Assembly (NCBI GenBank): GCA_002205965.3
Contig: NADL03000612.1
Location: forward strand, 434,001 to 498,000
Direction of reading: 5' to 3'
Source: Kappaphycus alvarezii
Taxonomy: Eukaryota; Rhodophyta; Florideophyceae; Gigartinales; Solieriaceae
DNA: 64,000 nucleotides
Position 1 is the first letter of the stretch; each line of letters begins with the position of its first letter. The notes under the pieces were generated by a model. The model was not told the origin of the DNA, made no database searches, and saw only the letters and a program-made list of their open reading frames with translations. Both the position numbers and the translations under genes were made by a program. Of the stretch, positions 22,524 through 32,114 are shown piece after piece.

Positions 22524-22852
22524 TGTGGTGCTGGCACTTGGCAGTGCACAGACCCCACGTCCATATTGGCCTGATGAGATGTTATTCTCGCTAACAGACC
22601 GTAATGGACAGCACTAAGTCGCCAGGCTCTTCAGTCGGCCCTTTTTCCTCCAGTCGTAGGGATGGCTACTTCATATTTAGTTCCAGCCTCCGACCCTCGA
22701 TGCCCTAGGTTGGAGGTATCAATCTGACCCGATCACCCCCACGTAAGGCCGACTCACTGAGTCTTCGTAAATCTTTCCTTTCTTTCGTCTTTTAGTCTTC
22801 CTAAGGCTTCAAAAACCCCTTCCTACAGCACGGCCGCGTCGGGTAAAGCACA
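22524..22852 (+). repeat. gypsy-C 5' LTR
   Basis: Begins TGTGGTGCTGGCAC and ends AAAGCACA. It aligns end to end with 27649-27977. The following bases (GTGATTACTTCG) show no obvious tRNA primer site. Confidence 0.88.
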
Positions 22853-22937
22853 GTGATTACTTCGCAATGCTGTCAAGCGTGGTGTGAAAACATCAACCTC
22901 TAGGACTAAAGAGCTACCCGCCTAAAGTCAGTCGATC

Positions 22938-24475
22938 ATGGCGGACAAGTCTGGGGCAGGCATGGCCGGTACTGCCAAGGTGCGCCAAGTGACGATCCAG
23001 CCGTTCCTCACCCGCCTGAATACCGAGTAAATTTTGTTTATTCCTCTGCAAGTACGACGCGTATTGCCGCTAGATTAAGCAACGCGCCGCACAACTCGTC
23101 CAAATGGACACACATTCCACGGAGCCTATTCGTCCTGTTGGTCTGTCATACTGCATTGACGCCGAACAAATCGAGTCAGCACTTGATATCAGTATGATTG
23201 AAGGCTGCACAGATGTGACCAAGCTCAAAGATAACGAGATGAGGTCTTTTTCGGACAAAGAGTCCGCGACCACCGTGACCGAGCACGAACTTAGAAACTT
23301 GGTCCAGAAACATGTGCGCATGGATATGTCTGTTTAATCTGCCAGGAGCCGCATGAAACCTTCGTTCACGGACTGCAAGTCACCGCTTCGACAGCACGGC
23401 ATGACGTTGGTCGTTGACAGCAACCCGAAATCGGCTATCAAGCATATGTTATCAGTCGTAAAGCATCTCAACTCAAGACTAGACATGAAAAATACATCTC
23501 CTTCTCAAAGAAGAATGATGAGGACGACTTTGCAGCCTTTTTAAAACACACCATACAGTTGTCCGAAGCGTTCGAGAAAATTGACACCGGAAACCCCCGC
23601 AACCACCAGCCCGACCCGATCGGCGTCAACAGCAACAAAAACAGCTCAAAGACAGGGGCGGAAAACAAGTCGGCTGGAAAGCCGAACAAGAGCAGCGGCA
23701 AGAAAAAGCAGCCGTCGCCATACCCGCTCAAGTCCTGTGAGGGCAAAGGCCGCATGTATTGGGCGGAAGACTGTGGTTACTCCACTGCAGAAGAGAATAG
23801 GGCTTTCAAGGACAGGGTCGCGGCTGCGAAAGCGCGCGACGGGCCATCTAGATCTACGAAAAGTCAAATCTCTTCTGCCAGTGGCACAGTATCGTCTTTA
23901 TCAAAGAATGTCGGCCGCATTCGCAAAGGCCATGAGGCAGTCGGTAGCGTCAACAACGGTGACGAAAATATGCCGCCGGCGTCGTGCATCATGACCGTTT
24001 CGGACAAAAAGGTAAACATCGACGTGACTGGTCGCTGCGATGACGGCAGCGACGAAAGCATCGCGTCCACCGGATTGGTCGAACGGGCATCAATAAAGGG
24101 AATCGGAAAGATCGACTTTATTAAGACAGTGACTCTGGAAGTCGAGTTGACCGAAAAAAGGTGAGACGCCGCAGCAATAAAAACTCTCCCACTCGTGGTG
24201 CGTGCCCTCAACGGTCTCACATTTAAACTCGGGACGTCTGGCTCTTAAGAATATCCGTCTTCTTGTGCCGGATGACGCCATCGCCTGCGAAGATTTTTTG
24301 ATCGGCCGTCCGGTCTTGCTCCACCTACGAGTGGACACGCGGACTCTGCTCGAAGACCTGGTCGCGACAATCGACGGTACAGACTGCAGTCCCGGCGCCC
24401 TGCCCAAGACCAACGGTGGACTGGTAAGTCGCTTGATGCTCGCCCGTCTTAACCGCGTCGGCAATGACGAAGTCG
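22938..24475 (+). pseudogene. gypsy-C gag and protease region
   Basis: ATG 22938 (MADKSGAGMAG) opens a gag-like frame with a stop at 23,028. It resumes at 23,104 (MDTHSTEPIRP) with further breaks at 23,336 and about 23,545. The frame 23559-24164 holds a basic linker, a degenerate Cys-rich segment (SCEGKGRMYWAEDCGYS, about 23,738-23,785) that could be an altered zinc knuckle, and VTGRCDDGSDESIAS near 24,030. This sits where a retropepsin active site is expected, with DDGS instead of the usual DTG/DSG. The frame 24202-24480 continues the protease (RLLVPDDAIACEDFLIGRP). Gag identity is by position; the protease call is moderately supported. Confidence 0.65.
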
Positions 24476-24529
24476 AGTAAACGCCTGCTGTTGACCCTAC
24501 TCGACCGAAGGTCAACCACTTCAGCGCAC

Positions 24530-25300
24530 ATGCTGAAGAGGACCCGATTTCGGATCCGTCGCTGCTGGACCCTATGAACGAGGACGAGCACTACGAAATC
24601 AATACCGCCTGCGACAACGGCCTCGTGGAAGACAAGCATTCTCGTCTGGCCAAGTTACTCTCTGGCCATATGGACATATTCCGCACGTCTTTCTCTTCGG
24701 GCCCTCCGGCGCGCCTGCCCCCGCTCAATATCGAGCTTAAACCCGACGCCAAGCCCGCTAAGGTCAGCATGCGGAACTATTCTCAAGAGCAACGTCACTT
24801 TTTTAGACAAGTTCGTCAAATAACTAGTCCGAAATGGTCTCGCATATGCGAATCCGACGTCCAGATGGGCTTTCGCGCCCCTCCTTTGCCCAAGCCCGGT
24901 TCACAGTACCGATTCACCGTCGACATCCGTTCGGTGAACAAGTACACGATTAAGCATCACTACCCAATGAACAACCTCGCACACGAACTGACCAAAGTCG
25001 CCATGTCGAGATGCTTCGCCAAAGTTGACTTCTCGCACAGCTACTGGCAGCTGGCATTAGCGTTGATGTCCAAAGAGTGTCAGTCGTTCATCACGCCCGA
25101 CGGTATCTTCACGCCAACATGCGTGCTGCATGGGACGACAATCGCCGTTTTACATTTGCAATCCTCCCTCGCAGGCATCATACCCGAGGGCCTCAAACCG
25201 TATATCTTGTGCTGGTTGGAGGACGCCCTAATCCACGCACCCACTGTTGACGTTTTGCGCTCGGCCTTCGAGTCTTTTTTCGACGTTCGCGTCTAGAATA
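24530..25300 (+). pseudogene. gypsy-C reverse transcriptase
   Basis: Frame 24574-25296 covers most of RT: PPLNIELKPDAKP (N-terminal), FRAPPLPKPGSQYRFTVDIR (the VDYR block), KVDFSHSYWQLAL with the first catalytic Asp, and CWLEDALIHAP where Y/F-x-DD is expected. In the last motif the first Asp of the pair is Glu, which should abolish activity. A stop at 25,294-25,296 falls just after, where RT should run on into the thumb. Confidence 0.88.
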
Positions 25301-26685
25301 ACGTTAAGCTTCATCCCGAAAAGTGTACCCTCTTCGCGACCTCAATCTGCTGGTGTGGTCATGTGCTGGTAGCCGATGGCATCCGCTACGACCCACGCCG
25401 CATGGATAGCCTCCTGTCGATGGAACCATCCACAAATGGGGCCCACCGGCAGCAATTCATTTGCGCACTACAGTGGGTCAAGCAGGCCATCCCCAACTTT
25501 ATGAACATTGTGGCCCCGCTCCACAAATTCATGGAACACGTCTACGACCATGCGGACCAGTGCACCAAACGCGCAGTGACCCGTGTCAGTCTTTCAAGTC
25601 TTGGCTGGGCGCAGACCGAACTGGAAGCCTTCCAAGCCTGCAAGAATGCTCTTGTCCATCAGGTCACGCTCGCACATCGCGATTTCAACCGGCGTTTGTG
25701 CGTGTACACCGATGCGTGCGACACGGCTTGGTCTGGGATCGTCACTCAAGTCCCACACAATGACACCCATAAAGCCCACGTGGAACAACGACACTCGCCA
25801 CTCACTTTCCTCTCCGTTCGCTTCGATGCGACGCAACTCGGTCGGTCGGTCTTGGAAAAGGAATCCTATGCATTGTTGGCAACCTTGGGCCGGATGCACT
25901 GGATAGTAGCAACTCCCGACGGCTTCGACCTTTACACGGACCATAACAACCTCATCTTTTTTTTCGACCCACTCTCCGTGATTCCGGACTTTTCAGCCAC
26001 TTTATTGCGCAAATTACTGCTATGGGCTGTGCGTCTCAGCATGTACCGCTACACGTGCTACCACATCAAGGGAGACGACAACGTCTGGGCCAACCTTCTG
26101 TCCCGTTGGCCGACGACGCCGACAACGGTGCGCCGCATTGTCCACATACCGGAGTTCCTGTCTTCATCCGCAGAGGATTTCGACTGGCCGTCTCGTTCCG
26201 CCCTCGCCCAGGCTCAACAAGCCCATGCCGCCGCGCGCCCTACTGGACTTGTTCAAGCCGAAGACCTCTGTAATTTCAAAGATACGGGCGCTATATGGAT
26301 TCTCGACGCCGCCGACGATCTGCATCTTTGTCTCTGCGTCATACACCATACTGGTCCTTCCGGTCACTGTGGTGCCGACACAACGGAACACATTCTTTTT
26401 AAATCCTTTAAATGGTCAACTTTGCGCGCGGACGTCCGGTCTTTTGTCCGCGCGTGCATCCACTGTCAATCTACTGTCGGAGGGGAGAAGATTACACGTC
26501 CTTTTGATTTGGCCGCCCACGGCACGAAATCCAACGACCTGCTGCAGTTCGACTACGTCGAGCTTGGGCCGGCCAAATCGGACGTCAAGTGTGTCCTTAT
26601 GCTGCGTGATGACTATTCGGACTTTAAGTGGTTCTGTGCCTTCTCCAACACCAACGCCGAGAAAGCAGCTTCGGCGATTATCTAA
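25300..26685 (+). pseudogene. gypsy-C RT thumb, RNase H and integrase N-part
   Basis: The open frame 25363-26685 (440 codons) starts in the RT thumb (CGHVLVADGIRYDPRRM) and contains RNase H blocks VYTDACDTAWSGI, EKESYALLATLG and LYTDHNNLIFF with the acidic residues in place. Next is the HHCC zinc module (IHHTGPSGHCG ... CIHCQ) and the first integrase Asp (LQFDYVELG). The stop at 26,683-26,685 interrupts the integrase core. Confidence 0.88.
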
Positions 26686-27640
26686 TGGTGCCCAGCTTTC
26701 GGCGTCTCTAACGACCTCATGTCCGACGGGCCAACTCATTTCAATAATGAAACAGTCCGTTTGGTTCCGAAGGGCTTGAAGGTGCCGCATTACTTCACAC
26801 AGAGCAACGGCGCAGTCGAACGACTCCGAAAGGAATTGATTTGCGAGGCCCGTACGATCTTATCACAGCTTAAGATGCGTCCTTCCGAATGGCCTGATCT
26901 CCTTTCAATTTTCACTTCCATCTAGAACAACACGCCAACTCCATCGCGCGGCAACGTCTTACCGATCACAGCATTCATTGACCGTGAGCCGACACTGCCT
27001 ATCAAGATTTTTGTGCGCTCAACGACTGCAAAAGACAATCAGCATTATCGAGACGCAGATTAAACGCAAGTTCAACTTGGAGAAACTCCTCAAGATCTGC
27101 GCGGAGATCCATCCACTCGTCGAGTCTAGTTTGGCCAAACGTCGCGAGCAGTCTCGTGCAGCTGCCTCTCGGGGCAATCGACCGAACTTCGAACACGACG
27201 ACTTCGTCCTTGTCGCTCGTGACGAATACGCCGCTGGGGACAAGCTACTGCTGCTTCGGCGGGGGCCTCGTCGCGAAATCACTGCTATAAACGACTACGT
27301 CAATCAAGTCAACGATCTACGCACAGGAAAATTGGACGAAAGCCATGTCACTCGTCCCAGGAGTTACCGAGATGATGCACTCGACATGCGGATGATAATG
27401 GATCACGTCTCGCAGTCAGAGATAGGCATGCCTGTTCACTGACTCATGGGACTGCAAAACGGGCCCGACGGTCTTCAAGTAATTGTCCGTTGGAATGGAC
27501 TTGACAAATCTGAATACTCTCTCGAGTCTTTCCAGAGCGTCTTTGAGGACGTCCCAATCTTGGTCAAGCGTAGGCTCGCAAGCAAGCCCATGCCGGCTGA
27601 TCTAGTCGCCAAAGCGAAGTCCGCTCTGTCTCTTTGAAAG
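26686..27640 (+). pseudogene. gypsy-C integrase C-part with chromodomain-like end
   Basis: Frame 26719-26925 supplies the second Asp (DLMSDGPTHF) and the Glu (NGAVERLRKE), so all three DDE residues remain in the DNA. A stop at 26,923-26,925 and a frame change near 26,990 follow; 26978-27442 then resembles the integrase tail (FVLVARDEYAAGDKLLLLRRG, an SH3-like/GPY-type region). After one more stop, 27446-27637 encodes LQVIVRWNGLDKSEYSLESF then EDVPILVKRRL, the pattern of a chromodomain (W-x-G, E-x-S/W-E). Such domains steer integration toward modified chromatin in chromoviruses. The chromodomain call is by pattern only. Confidence 0.75.
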
Positions 27641-27648
27641 AGGATTAG

Positions 27649-27977
27649 TGCGGTGCTGGCACTTGGCAGTCACACACCCCACGTCCATATTGGCCTGATG
27701 AGATGTTATTCTCGCTAGCAGTCCTGAATGGACAGCGCTAAGTCGCCAGGCTCTTCAGTCGGCCCTTTTCCCGCCAGTCGCAGGGCTGGCCACTTCACAT
27801 TTAGTTCCAGCCTCCGACCCTCGATGTCCTAGTTCGGAGATATCGATCTGACCCATCCACACCCACGTAAGGCCGACTCACTGAGTCTTCGTAAATCTTT
27901 CCTTTCTTTCGTCTTTTAGTCTTCCTAAGGCTTCAAAAAAAACCTTCCTACTGCATGGGCGCGCCGGGCAGAGCACA
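27649..27977 (+). repeat. gypsy-C 3' LTR
   Basis: Begins TGCGGTGCTGGCAC and ends AGAGCACA, same length as the 5' LTR. A purine-rich tract (GAAAGAGGATTAG) precedes it at about 27,636-27,648. Confidence 0.88.
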
Positions 27978-28800
27978 TTCTTGCAAGCTCCGTGACCACT
28001 GAAAACGCCTCTAGATGCCATCCGCCAAGAGTCAAGATTGGAACAGGACCTAATCTGCTTCTCTCCGGTAATTCCGCAAGAAAGCTTTGGTACTTTCGCC
28101 GCATTTCCGCGCTCGCTACATTGAGACTAGTCATCAGGTTGAAAGTCCGAACTCTAGCTAGAATGGGAGGAGCGCGTGGATTGACGAATGTTATGTCTAA
28201 ATAGTCACTTACACCTGCGGCACCCATGGCTCTAATGTCCGGGCTTGTCCGTTGTTGAAGATTCAAACGCGGTTTGATGAAAGGGCGCCGAGCTGCCTGT
28301 CCAAGATCATTGCCTAGCAAAGCACCCTGATAGTTGCGGCGATTGTTGCGCTGGCATCCATAACGACAGTGCATCAAATGGTCCCCACGGATGTCTAATG
28401 TCTCAGGAAATCCGGGCTTCGGACAAGAATTGTCGGGGGCGGAAAACGGAGTTTGGTCAAAGTACTCCAGCCACACAGAGAAATCCTTGCTCCTGATTTG
28501 TGTCCTCAATCCCGCGCAAGGCGCACATTGGACCCATCCCTTAGCTCCAGGTAGTGACATTGAGGCGCGGAAAGTACGGGTACGGGTATTTCCAGGCGTT
28601 AGCGCTTCTCGCGCCGCTGCGTGGACTGCTTCCATAAGCTTCTTCTGTGGTGGTGGGTTGTTTGGGCAGAAGTTGGTAAACGGAAGTCTATCCGAAGATC
28701 GACAGGATGTATTCCATATGTCAAAAGCGTCGAGGGCGTCATCGAATTGGGACACGTCTTTAGTGGGAGCAGGTAGGAATTTGGCGCACAACTTGTTCGA
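27978..28800 (-). pseudogene. LINE C-terminal part with restriction-like endonuclease features
   Basis: One minus frame (28791 down to the LTR at 27977) carries a Cys/His cluster (DNSCPKPGF, then GDHLMHCRYGCQRNNRRNYQ), like the C-x-x-C...H-x-x-x-C plus R-x-N-x-x element of non-LTR retrotransposons. Further on, SPDIRAMGAAGVSDYLDITF has the PD...D-x-T spacing of restriction-like endonucleases, and VPILTLGGWHLEAF is the conserved tail. The RT domain is missing, so the copy is 5'-truncated. The frame is cut by gypsy-C at 27978 and continues at 22523. Confidence 0.7.
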
Positions 28801-28802
28801 GG

Positions 28803-29235
28803 AGGCCCAAAAGGGGGAAAACTTTGGATGTTTTAATGATTGAAAAATATGGTCGGCTGTAGTCCCGGATAACGTTGGTACAAGGGGGAAATTTTGGGGT
28901 TATTTTAATGCATGGAAGATGTCGTCAGTTATATCCACGCGGCCAATACGTTATGTCGCGTTGGACATGACGGCCGCAGCAGCGTGCCTTTGGGTAAGCA
29001 CCGCTCTAACCAACCCATAGGTCTCCATCGCTCGAACGGCCACGTTACGCGCGACATCGGTTCGCACCACGTACGCGTCTGGGTGCCAGCCTCCAAGGGT
29101 GGATATTGGGATAGGCACAAGCCTCCCTCTGGTAGCAGTCCGGTACAAGTGAAGGTACGCAAAAGTGCCGGTCCAAAAGTCATGACAATGGCAAAGTCTG
29201 AGAAACTGCACAAACTGCACTTTACGGTACAGCAA
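28803..29235 (-). pseudogene. second LINE fragment with 3' tail
   Basis: The minus frame 28951-29235 includes RLVPIPISTLGGWHPDAYVV and DVARNVAVRAMETYG, a relative of the tail in the neighbouring LINE fragment, then a stop at about 28,951. The 3' untranslated part (28,803-28,950) contains two related tail units, CATTAAAATAACCCCAAAAT-TTCCCCC and CATTAAAACATCCAAAG-TTTTCCCCC (minus strand). Its 3' end abuts the truncated 5' end of the first LINE fragment, so the two copies lie head to tail. Confidence 0.6.
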
Positions 29236-29811
29236 GAGTCATTCCTACCGAGAAAACCTATTACCATTACAGATTCAACCTTTTCTTTTAATAATACGTA
29301 CAGTACAGTGTGCAGTTTGTTTACAGCACGGTATACCGTAGTACAGTACATCTTCAAGCTTTACTGTGGATCATTGCCTAATATTTCTCAATAGACCTTT
29401 AGCGAAAATACTTATTTTTTTCGATATGACGAGGAAGGGTACAAAAAAAGTAGTGTTAAACACGAAATAGCAGTGCGCCAACGTAATATCCAAGTATTAC
29501 ATAGTACTTAGTTTTTGCTAAAATTCGATGGTATTCAAAAAAAGATTTAGTAATAGTGCACAGAGTACAGCCAAATTGTAAAATATTCGAGTATTTCTGT
29601 AAAGTCCTTGTCTTTACACATGAACAGTTTACATCAAATGTTTTCTACAAGGTCCATTGCAGGAACCGACTATAGGGCTGGGAACTAAAGGGATGATCCA
29701 CGTCGCTCACGTACAGCGGCGTGCCCGAGCAAATGGTCATAGCGATAGACGACCAGATGATGCAACCAAGGCGCTGATACAAAGGCCGGCGCATCAAGCC
29801 TGCATTCGTAT
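29236..29811. other. AT-rich spacer with GTAC-type motifs, no gene
   Basis: No coding frame is recognised. ACAGTACAGT and GTAGTACAGTACAT motifs occur at about 29,298-29,350. Confidence 0.45.
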
Positions 29812-29842
29812 TAAACCTCCGCGCGACTAGCGCGGAGGTTTA
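29812..29842. repeat. 13-bp perfect inverted repeat with 5-nt loop
   Basis: TAAACCTCCGCGC (29812-29824) and its exact reverse complement (29830-29842) enclose GACTA. The GC-rich hairpin lies just beyond the 3' end of the next LINE fragment (minus strand). It may be the LINE 3'-end structure or a chance foldback. Confidence 0.7.
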
Positions 29843-29869
29843 TTAACTCCTTTAGCAAAACAACAGTTT

Positions 29870-30820
29870 ATGGGCAGGCGCACCGAGAGAATCAAACGCG
29901 ATTGGTTGAAACGTAAAGTTCGGTGCACGGGTCGGGTGTTGGACGGTGCAGGGGGGCGGCGCGACAGGCTGAGTTCCAGGTCCCGTACCTTGTCACGGTG
30001 CGCCAATACAGCAGCGCCGCCAACGGCCGAGGTGGCCTTGGTGCGGACGGCGTCTTTGAACGGGGAGCCGACGGTAATGTCACATTCGACAGGCCGTGTC
30101 TCTTCGTTGCTCGGATCGGTGGGGGGGGGTTTACAAGGATGTCCGCGGGCCGAAGCTCTGTGCCAGGGATGAGGAGAGGCATTTCGTACTGACAGTCAAG
30201 AAAGAAAGAAGTTTAATGCATTCAGTATCTACAGAGTCGGGCGGCACGGAAGACATGGTATGCGAGCGCATTGCGGAGGGCGTTTTTGACGGCGTGTGGT
30301 GCCAAAACCAGCAGGGCAGAGGTCGGCCCTGTGATCGCCGAGGGGGTCCATGCTTCGCTTGCAATGCTGACAGGTTATCGGGAGTGAGTCGGTGTAGACC
30401 GGCAATCCGAGGTGACGGGGTAGCATGACGGTCCAGTGGGCTCTCGACTCCTTGGTAGCATTGGTAGGGTGGGCGTGGAGGAAGCCGGCGGCGGGGCTGT
30501 GTCGGAAGGCAAGGCCACGGATCTGGCGCCTGATTTCGTCGGCACTGTGTTGATCCGGGCTGGGGGAGGCTGCTCATGCGTCGTCTTGCCAGAACGTCTT
30601 GGCCTAGGCCTCGTGCTGCACCCTATTTAGTTGAGCTCGAATTTTGGTGGGTGTGGCAGCAAGGGCGTTGGGGTCAAGAGGTCCCAGGTCAATGGAGTAC
30701 GTGCGTCCAGGTATTCCAAGGCAATACTGGCGGAGAGGCGGCCGCGCTTGGGCCATGAGCTAGGAAGTAGTGCTCGTATGGAGGAGGGGGCTTCTGCAAT
30801 GCTTGATTTACTCAATAGCT
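29870..30820 (-). pseudogene. LINE endonuclease-region remnant (second LINE group)
   Basis: Minus frames contain PRHLGLPVYTDSLP, then TCQHCKRSMDPLGDHRADLC (C-x2-C...H...C; 30,330-30,400), and IPGTELRPADILV (about 30,140-30,180), the RPADILV signature of restriction-like endonucleases in early-branching LINEs. The same order occurs in the plus-strand LINE at 60,690-60,950, with shared stretches (LGLPVYxDSLP, DLG/PLG-x-HxADLC). Multiple frameshifts and a stop near 30,200 break it, and no RT motif is left. Confidence 0.6.
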
Positions 30821-30855
30821 GAGCCAGTGGTATTTCACTTGGTAAATGTGGTTTT

Positions 30856-31178
30856 GGTACTTTAATTGGAAAATTATGGGTGAATATGATAAGGGGGGTT
30901 GAACGTGGCCTTGATCTGCCACTCCGGATAAGTCACGCGGTCACGGTTGCATCAATTGACTGTAAGCACCTTTTAGGAAGGCCACGTAGGCAGCTTACCG
31001 TTGTACACCCTACACTCGCTGCCGCGGCCGCATATGCTTCCTGGTTTCTACGTAGCAGCCGTACCGCTTGCGCAAGGGGACTTGGACCACGATCAAGACC
31101 GGTTCAACAGGGCTATATAACCGCCAACTTGAAAACCTCTAGCGCAACTTCTGGTTCCTCAAGTCGTCGCTTGTTCTC
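30856..31178 (+). repeat. A1 repeat with promoter of the YR element
   Basis: Runs from GGTACTTTAATTGG to CGCTTGTTCTC and equals 35129-35450 except one extra G in a G-run at about 30,892. A TATA box (GGGCTATATAACC, about 31,111-31,123) sits about 120 bp before ORF1, so transcription probably starts near 31,145. Confidence 0.88.
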
Positions 31179-31239
31179 ATCCCTCGAACCAGCTCCAGAC
31201 GAATCTGTCTAGGTCGACTATCACACTTGCACATCAACC

Positions 31240-32079
31240 ATGTCCCATGCCACCTCCTCTGAATCCTCGCAGTCCAACGCTTCTCGCCTCCATACCCTCG
31301 AGAACAAGGTCACCGGCATCGAAACCCAGCTCTCGCAGATTGTCAACTTGCTCCAAGCTTCCGCTGGACCGTCGAACCCTCCTGCCGCAGAGCCCGCCGC
31401 CGCCGCCGATTCAGATCCACCGGTATCTGATCCTACCGTTAAGCCCTCAACTGCCGCTGAGGCTTACAAAACGGGCGTTCTTCAGTTCACACTGCCCACG
31501 CCCTCTGCAACCGCAGTTGCCGACACACTCGCTACCCGCCAGGAATACGCTGAGGTCGGCAAACTCAACAAGTACCAGCGTCCTAGCTCCGTCGCTCCCT
31601 ATCCCGCCAAGAGGTTCATTCCGGAACCAGAAGGTCTTTTCGGTCGCATCAAGGCCGCTGACGTTCGTGACGGGTGGGAAGCGGAAGTACTCTGGAACGT
31701 TGGGCACAACTGTGAGACCGCCATCGCCTGCGCTCACCGGGTCACCGAGGCCCTCCAGAACAAAGACATCTCAGCCGCTACTGAGTTCTTCTCTGTTCTA
31801 CACCACTACTTGGAGGCCACTTACAACCGCATTCTGGAACGGACCGACTTCTTCACTGACTCTGTCGAGTCCGGAAAGTCCGAAGCCATCCTGCTCCAGC
31901 GTTACCTTCGTGAAGACGACTACCCGTATTCTTCTGAGCTCTATCGCTCAACTAAGGCCAAGTTCGCTGAATTGCGCTCCCAGGCATACGCTAAGGAGTT
32001 CAACAAACAGGCCGCTCAAGGCTCTCGACCTCGCAAGAATCAGTCCGGAAAAGGTTCCAAGGACTCTAAGTCCAACTAA
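31240..32079 (+). CDS. Gag-like ORF1 of the YR retrotransposon
   Basis: A 279-residue intact ORF. It starts with a Ser/Thr-rich segment and a heptad-like helix (LHTLENKVTGIETQLSQIVN, residues about 17-36), then a Pro/Ala-rich linker. The central domain is alpha-helical (DGWEAEVLWNVGHNCETAIA, YLEATYNRILERTDFF) and the tail very basic (SRPRKNQSGKGSKDSKSN). There is no zinc knuckle, as is common in DIRS-type elements. By position and composition it should be the RNA-binding structural protein. It ends 35 nt before ORF2 and lies in a different frame. Confidence 0.75.
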   Translation: MSHATSSESSQSNASRLHTLENKVTGIETQLSQIVNLLQASAGPSNPPAAEPAAAADSDPPVSDPTVKPSTAAEAYKTGVLQFTLPTPSATAVADTLATRQEYAEVGKLNKYQRPSSVAPYPAKRFIPEPEGLFGRIKAADVRDGWEAEVLWNVGHNCETAIACAHRVTEALQNKDISAATEFFSVLHHYLEATYNRILERTDFFTDSVESGKSEAILLQRYLREDDYPYSSELYRSTKAKFAELRSQAYAKEFNKQAAQGSRPRKNQSGKGSKDSKSN

Positions 32080-32114
32080 AGACGTCGCCTCCGCGACTCT
32101 TTCTTTCTGTCCCT

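Larger units (their letters stand above)
22524..27977 (+). mobile_element. Ty3/gypsy element gypsy-C (chromodomain-like), nested in a LINE
   Basis: Two LTRs of equal length (329 bp) enclose gag, protease, RT-RNase H, integrase and a chromodomain-like end, all in plus orientation. The flanks are ATCTT (22519-22523) and TTCTT (27978-27982), a 5-bp target duplication with one mismatch. LTRs differ at roughly 8-10% of sites by eye, so this is older than gypsy-A, and the coding region has several stops. The insertion site lies in the coding region of a minus-strand LINE, whose frame continues on the other side. Confidence 0.9.
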
